This document shows, one piece after another, positions 1 to 8,637 of a stretch of DNA of 8,749 nt (position 1 is its first letter; every line of letters starts with the position of its first letter). Both the position numbers and the translations under genes were made by a program. The notes below the pieces were generated by a model, which was given only the letters and a program-made list of their open reading frames with translations, was not told the DNA's origin and ran no database searches. The DNA comes from DATGEO01 sp035310015. GTDB taxonomy: Bacteria > Chloroflexota > Dormibacteria > Dormibacterales > Dormibacteraceae. The stretch covers positions 1-8,749 of the forward strand of contig DATGEO010000069.1 of the NCBI GenBank assembly GCA_035310015.1, in the 5' to 3' direction.

Positions 1-2455
<2,455 letters not shown>

Positions 2456-2459
<4 letters not shown>

Positions 2460-4114
2460 CGGCGATCCACCGCCTGTCGCAGGACGTGGCCGACGCCATC
2501 GCCGCGGGCGAGGTCATCGAGAGGCCGGCGTCAGTCGTCAAGGAGCTCGTCGAGAATGCCCTCGACGCGGACGCGCGGCGCATCACCGTCGACGTGCGCG
2601 GCGCCGGCCGAACGTCGATCCGGGTGAGCGACGACGGCCACGGCATCGCGGCCGATGAGCTTCAGCTCGCGTTCACGCGCCACGCCACGAGCAAGGTCGC
2701 GTCCCTCGCGGACCTGCAGGCCATATCGAGCCTGGGATTCCGCGGCGAAGCCCTGGCCAGCATCGCCGCGGTGGCCGACGTCGAATGCGCGAGCGGCGGC
2801 GCTCGCATCCACCTGCGAGCAGGCGAGCTGGTTGACGAGGGAGCCGGGCCCCTGCTGCCGGGCGTCGTGATCGAGGTGCGCGACCTCTTCGCCAACGTGC
2901 CCGCGCGCCTGAAGTTCCTGAAATCTGACGCGACCGAGGTGGCTGCGATTCGTGACGTCGTGAGCTCTCTCGCGCTGCTCCACCCGCACGTCCGCTTCCA
3001 GCTCACCGTCGACGGGCGCACGTCGGTCGCGACGACCGGTGACGGCGACCGCCGACGCGCCAGCGCCGCGCTCCACGGCGCGGCGGTTGCGACCGAGATG
3101 CTGGAGATCGTCGGCATGCCGCTGGTGACCGGCCTCGTCTCCCAGCCGCGGGTGAGCCGCGGCAGCCGCGACTGGATCGTGCTCGCGGTCAACCGCCGGC
3201 CGATCGCTTCGCGCTCGCTGCTGTATGCGCTGGAAGAGTGCTACCAGGGGAGGCTCGAGCGCGGGCGGCACCCGGTCGCGGTCATCGACATCGGCATCGA
3301 CCCCGAGCTCGTCGACGTCAACGTGCACCCGGCGAAACGTGAGGTGCGCTTCCGCGAAGAGTCAACCGTGTTCGCGGCCGTGCAGCGCGCGGTTCGCGCA
3401 GCCCTCGGCGGGAGTGAGCCTTTCTTCTACCGCGCGCCCGCATACGCGCCGGCCGGCGACCACGTCCTGACCACTGTGGCCGCCGTGCGAGAGCCGTCGG
3501 TCGCGTTTGCCCTCGAAGAGATCGTCCCGGCTCCGGCCGCGATCGCGACCAAGCTCCGCCCCCTGGGCCAGGTCGGGCCCGGCTACATCGTGGCCGAGGG
3601 GCCTGACGGACTCGTCCTGGTCGATCAGCACGCGGCGCACGAGCGGATCCTCTTCAACCGGCTTTTGGCGCGCCTCCACGAAGGCCGGGGCATGAGCCAG
3701 CAGCTGCTGATCCCGGCGGCCGTCGACGTCGAGCCGGCATTGATGGCTGCGGCCATCGACAACCGAGCCGAGCTCAGCGCGCTCGGCCTCGAGCTCGAGG
3801 AGTTCGGGCCCCGCAGCCTCCGCGTGACCGCGGTGCCCGCCGAGATGCCCGCGAGCCGCGCCACCAAGGCCGTGCAGGAATCGCTCGCGGCTCTGGCCGA
3901 GAGCCGCAGCGAGGGCGCGATCGAGAAAGCCGCCGCGGCGCTCGCGTGCCACTCGGCGGTGCGCTTCGGCGACCTGCTCGAAATGGCGGAGCAGCGCCGC
4001 CTGCTCGATGACCTCGAGGCGGCGGAGGACTCGGTCACCTGCCCGCACGGCAGGCCGACGAGGCTCGTCGTCGAGTGGCAGGACCTCGTTCGGCACTTCA
4101 GGCGCAACTACTGA
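2456..4114 (+). CDS. mutL: DNA mismatch repair protein MutL, endonuclease type
   Basis: MutL couples MutS mismatch recognition to strand incision and excision. The N-terminal GHKL ATPase is clear: ELVENALDA at 30-38, DDGHGI at 59-64, RHATSK at 75-80, GFRGEAL at 94-100, and HPAKREVRF at 291-299. The C-terminal domain has the signs of a nicking MutL: DQHA at 390-393 with Glu396, ACHS at 497-500 and CPHGRP at 529-534, the last three being metal-site motifs. QQLLIP at 415-420 fits the Q-x-x-L/I-x-P beta-clamp motif known from B. subtilis MutL (QEMIVP). The second Glu of the DQHA-x2-E-x4-E motif is Asn401 here. At 552 aa it is shorter than B. subtilis MutL (about 627), mainly because the linker after residue 320 is short. 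The ATG lies in the ATGA overlap with mutS. Confidence 0.97.
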
Positions 4115-5004
4115 CCGGCGACGTAATCGTCATCGTCGGGCCGACCGGCATCGGCAAGTCGCAGCTGGCGTTCGACCTCACCCAGGCCCTCGGCGGGGAG
4201 ATCGTGGTCGCGGATTCGCGGCAGGTCTACCGAGTGCTCGACATCGCGACCAACAAGCCCACCGCGGAGCACCGCCGGCGGGTGCGCTATCACATGATCG
4301 ACTTCGTCGACCCCGCGTCCACGTTCAACGCCGCCGAGTACGTGCGCGGGGCCCGGGCGGCGATCGCCGAGATCCTCGACCGTGGTCAGGTCCCGATCGT
4401 CGAAGGCGGCACGATGCTGTACGTCGAAGCCTTGACCGAAGGCCTGAGCCTCACCGGTGTGCCGCCGAACCGCGAGCTCCGCCGCGAGCTGGAGGCGCTG
4501 GACGTGGAGAGCCTGCGCGAGCGGCTCGTCGCGCTGGATCCTGACTCGGGCGTCGAGCTTCGTAACCCGGTGCGCGTGATCCGCGCCATCGAGGTGCTCG
4601 AGGCCGTCGGGCCTCCGCTCCAGAGGCTGCGCACGCGCGACGCGCCGCCATGGAGCTTCGCCCGCATCGGGCTCACCGCGCCGCTCGAGGTGGTCGACCA
4701 GCGCCTGGAACGCCGCAGCCGCGAGCAGGTGGCGCGCGGCCTGGTCGCGGAGACGCAGTCGGCGCTCGACGCGGGTGTGCCGGAAGATGCGCCGGTCCTC
4801 ACGGGCATCGGCTACGCCGAGGCGCTTGCCCACATTCGCGGCGAGGTCCCGCTCGAGGACCTGCCGGGGGTGATGGCGGCGTCGAACCGCCGCTATGCGC
4901 GGCGCCAGCTGCGGTGGTGGCGGCGCGATCCGCGCATCAAGTGGTTCCAGGTCGAGCCCGATCCGCTGCCAGCTATCCTCAAATACGTGCGAGGTTCGGA
5001 TTGA
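4075..5004 (+). CDS. miaA: tRNA dimethylallyltransferase MiaA
   Basis: MiaA transfers a dimethylallyl group from DMAPP to N6 of A37 in tRNAs reading UNN codons, the substrate later used by MiaB. Numbered from the GTG at 4075: P-loop GPTGIGKS at 22-29, DSRQVYR at 47-53 (family DSMQVYR; Asp47 is the expected general base), TNKP at 59-62, GGTMLYVEAL at 111-120, RNPVRVIRAIEV at 163-174, IGYAEAL at 245-251 and the tRNA-binding RRYARRQLRWWRRD at 272-285. The start is uncertain. GTG 4075 is the only ATG/GTG/TTG codon before the P-loop, has GAGG 11 nt upstream, and overlaps mutL by 40 nt. The leader it adds (about 12 residues) is longer than usual. A CTG at 4111 would give 297 aa and a CTGA overlap with the mutL stop, like the neighbouring junctions. 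Confidence 0.95.
   Translation: MAGPRSALQAQLLTGDVIVIVGPTGIGKSQLAFDLTQALGGEIVVADSRQVYRVLDIATNKPTAEHRRRVRYHMIDFVDPASTFNAAEYVRGARAAIAEILDRGQVPIVEGGTMLYVEALTEGLSLTGVPPNRELRRELEALDVESLRERLVALDPDSGVELRNPVRVIRAIEVLEAVGPPLQRLRTRDAPPWSFARIGLTAPLEVVDQRLERRSREQVARGLVAETQSALDAGVPEDAPVLTGIGYAEALAHIRGEVPLEDLPGVMAASNRRYARRQLRWWRRDPRIKWFQVEPDPLPAILKYVRGSD
4991..4994 (+). promoter_or_regulatory. Ribosome binding site of the dapL-like gene
   Basis: GAGG lies 6 nt before the TTG at 5001 and inside the last codons of miaA. It supports TTG 5001, which overlaps the miaA stop as TTGA, over the in-frame GTG at 5013 and over any start further upstream inside miaA. Confidence 0.6.
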
Positions 5005-6185
5005 GCAAAGCGGTGAACGCCAAGGCCTCCGGCGCCAAGCGGCTGGGTCAGATCCCGCCGTACCTGTTCGCGGAGATCGACCGCAAGGTGCAGGAGAAGA
5101 AGCGCGCGGGCGTGGACGTCATCTCGCTCGGCATCGGTGATCCCGACCTGCCGACGCCGAAGCGCATCGTCAGCGTCCTCCAGGAGGCGGCGGCCGACCC
5201 GGAAAACCACCGCTACCCGTCCTACTTCGGGCTCGCGGAGCTGCGCGGCGCGATTGCCAACTGGTACTCGGACCGGTTTGGCGCGACCCTCGATCCCCAG
5301 ACAGAGATCCTGCCTACGCTGGGCTCGAAGGACGGCATCAGCCATGTGCCGCTCGCGCTCGTCGATCCCGGCGACCTGGTGCTTGCGCCCGATCCGGGTT
5401 ACACGGTTTACGTGACGGGCGCGCTGATGGCGGGCGCGGAGGCATACGCGATGCCGCTCACGCACGAGAACGAGTGGCTGCCCGACCTGTCGGCGATCCC
5501 CGACGACGTAGCCGATCGCGCCCGGCTGATGTGGCTCAACTATCCGAACAACCCGACCGCGGCCGTTGCCGACCGCGAGTTCCTGACGCGAGCGGTGGAG
5601 TTCTGCCGCGACCACGGCATCATCCTGTGCCACGACGCTCCCTACTCGGAGATCGCGTTCGGCGGGTACCGGCCGCTGAGCCTGTTCGAGGTCCCGGGCG
5701 CGAAGGACATCGGTCTCGAGTTCCACTCGCTCTCGAAGACTTTCAACATGACCGGATGGCGCATCGGCTGGGTTTGCGGCCGTGCCGACCTGATCGCGCA
5801 CATCGGCCAGCTCAAGACCAACGTCGACTCGGGCATCTTCCAGGCGGTGCAGTGGGCGGCGATCGAGGCGCTGAACGGCGGGGAAGAGGAGACGCGAGCC
5901 GCGTGCGAGGTCTTCGCGCGCCGGCATCAGCTCGTGGCGGACACCTTGAACTCGCTGGGCTGGAACATCAAGCCTCCGCGCGCGACCTTCTATGTGTGGG
6001 CGCCGGTGCCGCACGGGTACGACTCCATCGGGTTTGCGGGACACGTGCTCGACCAGGTGGGGGTGAACATCACGCCCGGAGTCGGTTTCGGGCCCCATGG
6101 AGAGGGCTATTTCCGGCTGTCGGTCACCGCGCCGGACGAGCGGCTCGCGGAAGCGATGCGGCGAATGGAGAACCTCCGCCTCTGA
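5001..6185 (+). CDS. dapL: LL-diaminopimelate aminotransferase (class I/II PLP enzyme)
   Basis: Likely converts tetrahydrodipicolinate to LL-diaminopimelate in one PLP-dependent step, feeding lysine and peptidoglycan synthesis. From TTG 5001 it is 394 aa, a normal length. Seen: IPPYLFAEIDRKV at 18-30 and GIGDPDLPTP at 44-53, both typical of the DapL/aspartate aminotransferase-like group; YPSYFG at 72-77; LGSKDGI at 107-113; LNYPNNPTA at 179-187 with Asn184; HDAPYSE at 211-217 with Asp212 (PLP pyridine N) and Tyr215; SLSKTFNMTGWRIG at 243-256 with Schiff-base Lys246 and phosphate-binding Arg254; FRLS with substrate-carboxylate Arg372. The fold assignment is firm. Substrate specificity is family-based, and a succinyl-DAP or other amino-acid aminotransferase cannot be excluded. 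It sits between miaA and hflX, where Actinobacteria commonly carry dapF, which supports a DAP role. Confidence 0.85.
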   Translation: MSKAVNAKASGAKRLGQIPPYLFAEIDRKVQEKKRAGVDVISLGIGDPDLPTPKRIVSVLQEAAADPENHRYPSYFGLAELRGAIANWYSDRFGATLDPQTEILPTLGSKDGISHVPLALVDPGDLVLAPDPGYTVYVTGALMAGAEAYAMPLTHENEWLPDLSAIPDDVADRARLMWLNYPNNPTAAVADREFLTRAVEFCRDHGIILCHDAPYSEIAFGGYRPLSLFEVPGAKDIGLEFHSLSKTFNMTGWRIGWVCGRADLIAHIGQLKTNVDSGIFQAVQWAAIEALNGGEEETRAACEVFARRHQLVADTLNSLGWNIKPPRATFYVWAPVPHGYDSIGFAGHVLDQVGVNITPGVGFGPHGEGYFRLSVTAPDERLAEAMRRMENLRL

Positions 6186-6188
6186 AAT

Positions 6189-6226
6189 CCCCACGAAATC
6201 CGAGGCTGCGCCGCGATTTCGTGGGG
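6189..6226 (+). repeat. Perfect 12-bp inverted repeat / hairpin before hflX
   Basis: Left arm CCCCACGAAATC (6189-6200) and right arm GATTTCGTGGGG (6215-6226) are exact reverse complements, with a U-G pair possible just outside. The 14-base loop can add a small GGC/GCC stem (6204-6206 with 6210-6212). It fills the gap between dapL and hflX. No T-run follows on the + strand, so it is not a classical terminator. The right arm contains GTGGGG, the only Shine-Dalgarno-like stretch before the hflX ATG at 6238, so folding would hide it. It could act as an RNA stability or processing element, a translational control, or be a copy of an interspersed palindrome. Confidence 0.75.
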
Positions 6227-6237
6227 GCCCCGGTCAA

Positions 6238-7572
6238 ATGATCACCATCAAGACGCCGCGGGAGCGCGCCTACCTGGTCGGCGTCCTTCTCCCCGGCGCG
6301 AGCGACGAGAAGGTCCGCGAGCAGATGCAGGAGCTGGCCGACCTCACGCGTACCGCCGGGGCGGACGTCGTCGGCAGCGACGTGCAGAAGCGCTCAGAGG
6401 TCGAACCGGCCCTGTTCATCGGCATGGGTAAGGTCAACGGGCTGCGCGACCTCATCTTGGAAGGTGGCTTCGACCTGCTCGTCTGCAACGAGGACCTCAG
6501 CCCGCGGCAGCAGCGCAACCTGGAACGTGAGCTGAAGGTGCGCGTTTTCGACCGCACCGAGGTGATCCTCGAGATCTTCGCCCAGCACGCGCGCACCCAC
6601 GAAGGCCGGCTGCAGGTCGAGGCTGCGCGGCTGCACCACCAGCTCCCGCGCCTCATCGGCTCCTACTCCTATGACCGACAGGTCGGCGGGCAGCGGGGGG
6701 GACTGGGCTCGCGCGGCGGCCCCGGCGAGCAGCAGATCGAGACCGAGAAGCGCCGCATCCGCAAGCGCATCCGCGACCTGGAGAGCGAGATCGAACAGGT
6801 GCGGACGCAGCGGGCGCAGCAGCGGATCGGCCGGCGCCGGGCCGAGCTGGAGACCGCCGCGATCGTTGGCTACACCAACGCCGGCAAGTCGACCCTCCTC
6901 AACGCGCTCACGGGCGCCCAGGTTCGCGCCGAGCACCGCCTGTTCGCGACCCTTGACCCGACGACCCGGCGCCTCGACCTGCCGGCGGGGCGAGGGCTGC
7001 TGCTGACCGACACCGTCGGCTTCATCCAGAAGCTGCCCACGGACCTCGTGGCGGCCTTTCGCGCCACGCTGGAAGAGGTCACCGAGGCCGACCTGGTCAT
7101 CCAGGTCCTCGATGCGAGCTCACCGGCGGTGGAGGAGCAGGCGAGCACCGTCGACAAAGAGCTCACCGCTCTGGGCGCCGGCGACAAGCCACGCGTCGTG
7201 GCCCTGAACAAGGTCGACCTGCTCGGTCCTGCGAGCCGGCGGCGGGTCATCGCCGCGCTGAGCGCGCGCTATCCCGGGCTGGTGCCGATCTCGGCCACGC
7301 AGGGCCTCGGCCTCGACGAGCTCATGGACGCGATCGACGCCGCGACCCGAGCCGACATGGTCGGCGTCGAGCTGCTGGTGCCGTACGGCAGCGAGCGCGT
7401 GCTCGCCTCACTGCGCAAGATCGGCGGCATCGAGCGGACCGAATACCTCGACGCCGGCACCCGTGCCTGGGGCTGGGCGCCCCGGCACGCCGCCGCTCGC
7501 TTCGAGCCCTACAGCGTGGCTGCCGCTAACGGAAGAGGCGGATCACGCCGCGGACGACGCCGACCAGGCTGA
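6238..7572 (+). CDS. hflX: Ribosome-associated GTPase HflX
   Basis: HflX binds the 50S subunit and splits stalled or hibernating 70S ribosomes after stress. At 444 aa it is close to the family length (E. coli 426). The N-terminal HflX domain spans about 1-140 and includes QHARTHEGRLQVE at 116-128. A glycine-rich loop (about 150-163, GGPGEQQIE) leads into a charged helical linker at about 165-205. The G domain follows: G1 GYTNAGKST at 211-219, G2 TLDPTTR at 238-244, G3 DTVGF at 258-262, G4 NKVD at 324-327 and G5 SAT at 352-354. The end is an Arg/Gly-rich tail (432-444) encoded antisense to the last codons of lexA. ATG 6238 is chosen because upstream in-frame codons run through the hairpin and dapL and do not look like HflX. 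The gene is separated from dapL by 52 nt. Confidence 0.95.
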   Translation: MITIKTPRERAYLVGVLLPGASDEKVREQMQELADLTRTAGADVVGSDVQKRSEVEPALFIGMGKVNGLRDLILEGGFDLLVCNEDLSPRQQRNLERELKVRVFDRTEVILEIFAQHARTHEGRLQVEAARLHHQLPRLIGSYSYDRQVGGQRGGLGSRGGPGEQQIETEKRRIRKRIRDLESEIEQVRTQRAQQRIGRRRAELETAAIVGYTNAGKSTLLNALTGAQVRAEHRLFATLDPTTRRLDLPAGRGLLLTDTVGFIQKLPTDLVAAFRATLEEVTEADLVIQVLDASSPAVEEQASTVDKELTALGAGDKPRVVALNKVDLLGPASRRRVIAALSARYPGLVPISATQGLGLDELMDAIDAATRADMVGVELLVPYGSERVLASLRKIGGIERTEYLDAGTRAWGWAPRHAAARFEPYSVAAANGRGGSRRGRRRPG

Positions 7573-8140
7573 GGTTGCTGGTCACGATCGGCTCATAGGC
7601 CGGGTTCTCGGCGACGAGCTTGACGTGGCCGTTGCCGCGCTCGAAGCGCTTGACCGTGGCCTCGTTGTCGACCAGGGCCACCACGATCGAGCCGTTGGTC
7701 GCCTCCTGCTGCGGTCGCACCAGGACCATGTCGCCGTCCAGGATGCCGGCGTTGACCATGCTGTCGCCGCGGACGCGGAGCAGGAAAAACCCTTCCTGAG
7801 CCATGTCGGGCGAGAGGAGGACGTGGTCCTCGATGTTCTGCTCGGCCAGGATCGGCGCGCCGGCGGCGACGTTGCCGACGACGGGCACGGAGATGGCGTT
7901 GCGGCGCTGCTTGTCGAGCTCCTCGTCCTGGACCAGCTGCACCGTGCGCGACTTGCTGGGATCGCGGTGGATCAGGCCGCGGCGCTCGAGCTGGTTCAGG
8001 TGGTTGTGGACGGTCGAGCTCGAGCTGAGGCCGACGGCCTCGCCGATCTCGCGCACGCTCGGCGGATAGTTTCGGACCTTGGTGACGTAGCGGATGTAGT
8101 CGAGGATCTTTGCTTGCCGGTCGGTGAGTTGATCGGTCAA
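7526..8140 (-). CDS. lexA: SOS repressor LexA
   Basis: LexA represses DNA-damage genes and cleaves itself when RecA filaments form. It is 204 aa, standard length. The N-terminal winged helix-turn-helix (about 5-70) has recognition helix SSSSTVHNHLNQLE at 39-52, close to Bacillus LexA (SSSTVHGHL), which suits the GAAC-N4-GTTC boxes upstream. The S24 peptidase domain has cleavage site Ala93-Gly94 (NVAAGAP), nucleophile Ser127 in GDSM and Lys164 in ATVKRF; the 37-residue Ser-Lys spacing equals that of E. coli LexA (119/156). All residues needed for autocleavage are present. The start is TTG: no ATG, GTG or other TTG occurs in frame between it and an upstream TGA, and GGAG lies 11 nt before it. 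It converges on hflX and overlaps its end by 47 bp. It is likely autoregulated. Confidence 0.97.
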   Translation of the reverse strand: MTDQLTDRQAKILDYIRYVTKVRNYPPSVREIGEAVGLSSSSTVHNHLNQLERRGLIHRDPSKSRTVQLVQDEELDKQRRNAISVPVVGNVAAGAPILAEQNIEDHVLLSPDMAQEGFFLLRVRGDSMVNAGILDGDMVLVRPQQEATNGSIVVALVDNEATVKRFERGNGHVKLVAENPAYEPIVTSNLSLVGVVRGVIRLFR

Positions 8141-8151
8141 TTCGGTGTCAT
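8137..8151 (-). other. Possible 4-codon upstream ORF overlapping the lexA start
   Basis: On the - strand ATGACACCGAATTGA reads Met-Thr-Pro-Asn-stop. Its TGA overlaps the lexA TTG as TTGA. GGAG directly abuts this ATG (spacing 0), which is poor for initiation, while it is 11 nt from TTG. It may be chance or a tiny coupled leader. Translation is not shown. Confidence 0.25.
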
Positions 8152-8175
8152 CTCCGCTTCAGGTTTATTCGCGCC

Positions 8176-8189
8176 CGAACAGGCGCTCT
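8176..8189. promoter_or_regulatory. Degenerate LexA box at the lexA transcription start
   Basis: CGAAC-AGGC-GCTCT matches 8 of 10 fixed positions of CGAAC-N4-GTTCG. One half-site is perfect. It overlaps the predicted lexA +1 (about 8187, - strand), where repressor binding would block initiation. It is weak on its own. Confidence 0.4.
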
Positions 8190-8193
8190 GTCC

Positions 8194-8223
8194 ATCCTAG
8201 CAGCCACGCCGAAAAACTGCAAA
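8194..8223 (-). promoter_or_regulatory. Predicted lexA promoter
   Basis: On the - strand TTTGCA (8223-8218) and TAGGAT (8199-8194) are separated by 18 bp, each matching 4 of 6 consensus bases. The predicted start near 8187 gives a leader of about 47 nt before the lexA TTG. A degenerate SOS box overlaps the -35 and another the +1, as expected for autoregulation. Positions are read by eye. Confidence 0.5.
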
Positions 8224-8233
8224 CCTTTGTTCG
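8220..8233. promoter_or_regulatory. LexA box, 9 of 10 match
   Basis: CAAAC-CTTT-GTTCG differs from CGAAC-N4-GTTCG at one fixed position. It overlaps the predicted lexA -35 and lies 27 bp centre to centre (between two and three helical turns) from the perfect box. It is probably the main lexA autoregulatory site. Confidence 0.7.
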
Positions 8234-8238
8234 ATGTC

Positions 8239-8267
8239 TTGACAGCCGAACCTCTGTTCGCTATGTT
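8239..8267 (+). promoter_or_regulatory. Strong sigma-70-type promoter of the LysM gene
   Basis: TTGACA (8239-8244) is a perfect -35, followed by a 17-bp spacer and TATGTT (8262-8267), a 4 of 6 match to -10. The whole perfect LexA box sits in the spacer. Transcription should begin around 8273-8277, at or within a few bases of the ATG at 8277, so the mRNA is probably leaderless or nearly so. Confidence 0.75.
8247..8260. promoter_or_regulatory. Perfect LexA (SOS) box
   Basis: CGAAC-CTCT-GTTCG is a perfect palindrome in both half-sites and matches the Gram-positive SOS operator CGAAC-N4-GTTCG at all fixed positions. Its place between -35 and -10 of the divergent LysM promoter predicts tight repression until LexA is cleaved. 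Confidence 0.88.
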
Positions 8268-8269
8268 TC

Positions 8270-8283
8270 CAAACAAATGTACG
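8270..8283. promoter_or_regulatory. Degenerate LexA box over the LysM gene start
   Basis: CAAAC-AAAT-GTACG matches 8 of 10 fixed positions of the SOS operator and spans the ATG at 8277. It lies 23 bp from the perfect box, so a second LexA dimer could help repress this promoter. The match is weak and could be chance. Confidence 0.35.
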
Positions 8284-8591
8284 CGACCGGCACCTCGGCC
8301 ATCCGCCTGCGCTCGCCCCGCGCCGCCGGCCCGCTGCGCCATCTCGGGCGCTGGATGGCCGTGATCGTGCTGATCGCCGGCGCGAGCACGGCCCTGGCTC
8401 GAGTGGCCCTTGGCGGCACCGAGCCGGTGACCACGGTCGTGGTCCAGCCCGGCGACACGCTCTGGTCGATCGCCGCCCAGCGCTATCCGGCGGCCGACAC
8501 CCGGGAGCGGGTCGACGCCATCGAGCGCCTGAACCGCCTGAGCGGCCCGGTGATCGTGGCGGGGGAGACCCTGGAGCTTCCGCCGCCCTAA
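8277..8591 (+). CDS. LysM membrane protein, probable SOS cell-division suppressor (YneA/ChiZ-like)
   Basis: A 104-aa protein with a basic N-terminus (1-25, many Arg), a single hydrophobic segment at about 27-46 (starting WMAVIVLIAG) and an extracytoplasmic LysM domain at about 53-102: VVVQPGDTLWSIAAQRY, then an ALNRL-like helix and the GETLELP end typical of LysM. LysM binds peptidoglycan glycans. An Ala-x-Ala pattern ending at Ala41 could be a signal peptidase site, so it may be anchored or released. Size (YneA about 105 aa), topology, LysM, head-to-head position with lexA and the SOS box in its promoter match B. subtilis YneA and mycobacterial Rv2719c, which delay division during the SOS response. 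Function is inferred from these. ATG 8277 is chosen because the promoter lies just upstream. No Shine-Dalgarno is visible. Met27 (8355) is a less likely alternative, as it would remove the basic N-terminus. Confidence 0.82.
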   Translation: MYATGTSAIRLRSPRAAGPLRHLGRWMAVIVLIAGASTALARVALGGTEPVTTVVVQPGDTLWSIAAQRYPAADTRERVDAIERLNRLSGPVIVAGETLELPPP

Positions 8592-8592
8592 A

Positions 8593-8626
8593 ACGCCTTC
8601 TCCCCGGCCGGGTGGGCCCACGGCGT
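8593..8626 (+). repeat. Nested GC-rich palindromes after the LysM gene
   Basis: ACGCC (8593-8597) pairs with GGCGT (8622-8626). Within lie the palindromes CCCGGCCGGG (8603-8612) and GTGGGCCCAC (8612-8621). A stem-loop after the stop at 8591 is plausible, but there is no T-run, so a terminator is only a weak possibility. The 3' arm touches the -10 element of the next gene. Confidence 0.4.
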
Positions 8627-8631
8627 AGGCT
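8626..8631 (+). promoter_or_regulatory. -10 element for a probable leaderless transcript
   Basis: TAGGCT fits TANNNT and lies 6 nt before the GTG at 8638, the spacing expected when transcription starts on the first base of the start codon. No convincing -35 is visible. The same TAGG-type -10 occurs in the lexA promoter. Confidence 0.45.
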
Positions 8632-8637
8632 GCGGCC

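Noticed and set aside
4650..5000. Upstream extension of the dapL frame into miaA
   Set aside because: The residues are a frame shadow of MiaA. The GAGG-TTG signal at 4991-5001 and DapL family length place the start at 5001, so this is not a fusion.
4893..6194. Long open frame on the - strand covering dapL (433 codons)
   Set aside because: Shadow of dapL and the end of miaA. Its composition is Arg/Val/Leu biased and no family motif is visible.
6189..6226. Intrinsic terminator after dapL
   Set aside because: The stem is strong but followed by GCCCCGG instead of a T-run, so it is listed as an inverted repeat.
6097..6237. Upstream ATG giving a 47-residue longer HflX
   Set aside because: The extra residues are read from dapL in another frame and through the hairpin, and do not resemble HflX.
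7463..8200. Open + strand frame across lexA (245 codons)
   Set aside because: Antisense shadow of lexA, which has all catalytic residues in the - strand frame.
8145..8276. GTG 8145 as start of the LysM protein (148 aa)
   Set aside because: It lies upstream of the strong promoter and SOS boxes, and the added 44 residues would be encoded by operator DNA.
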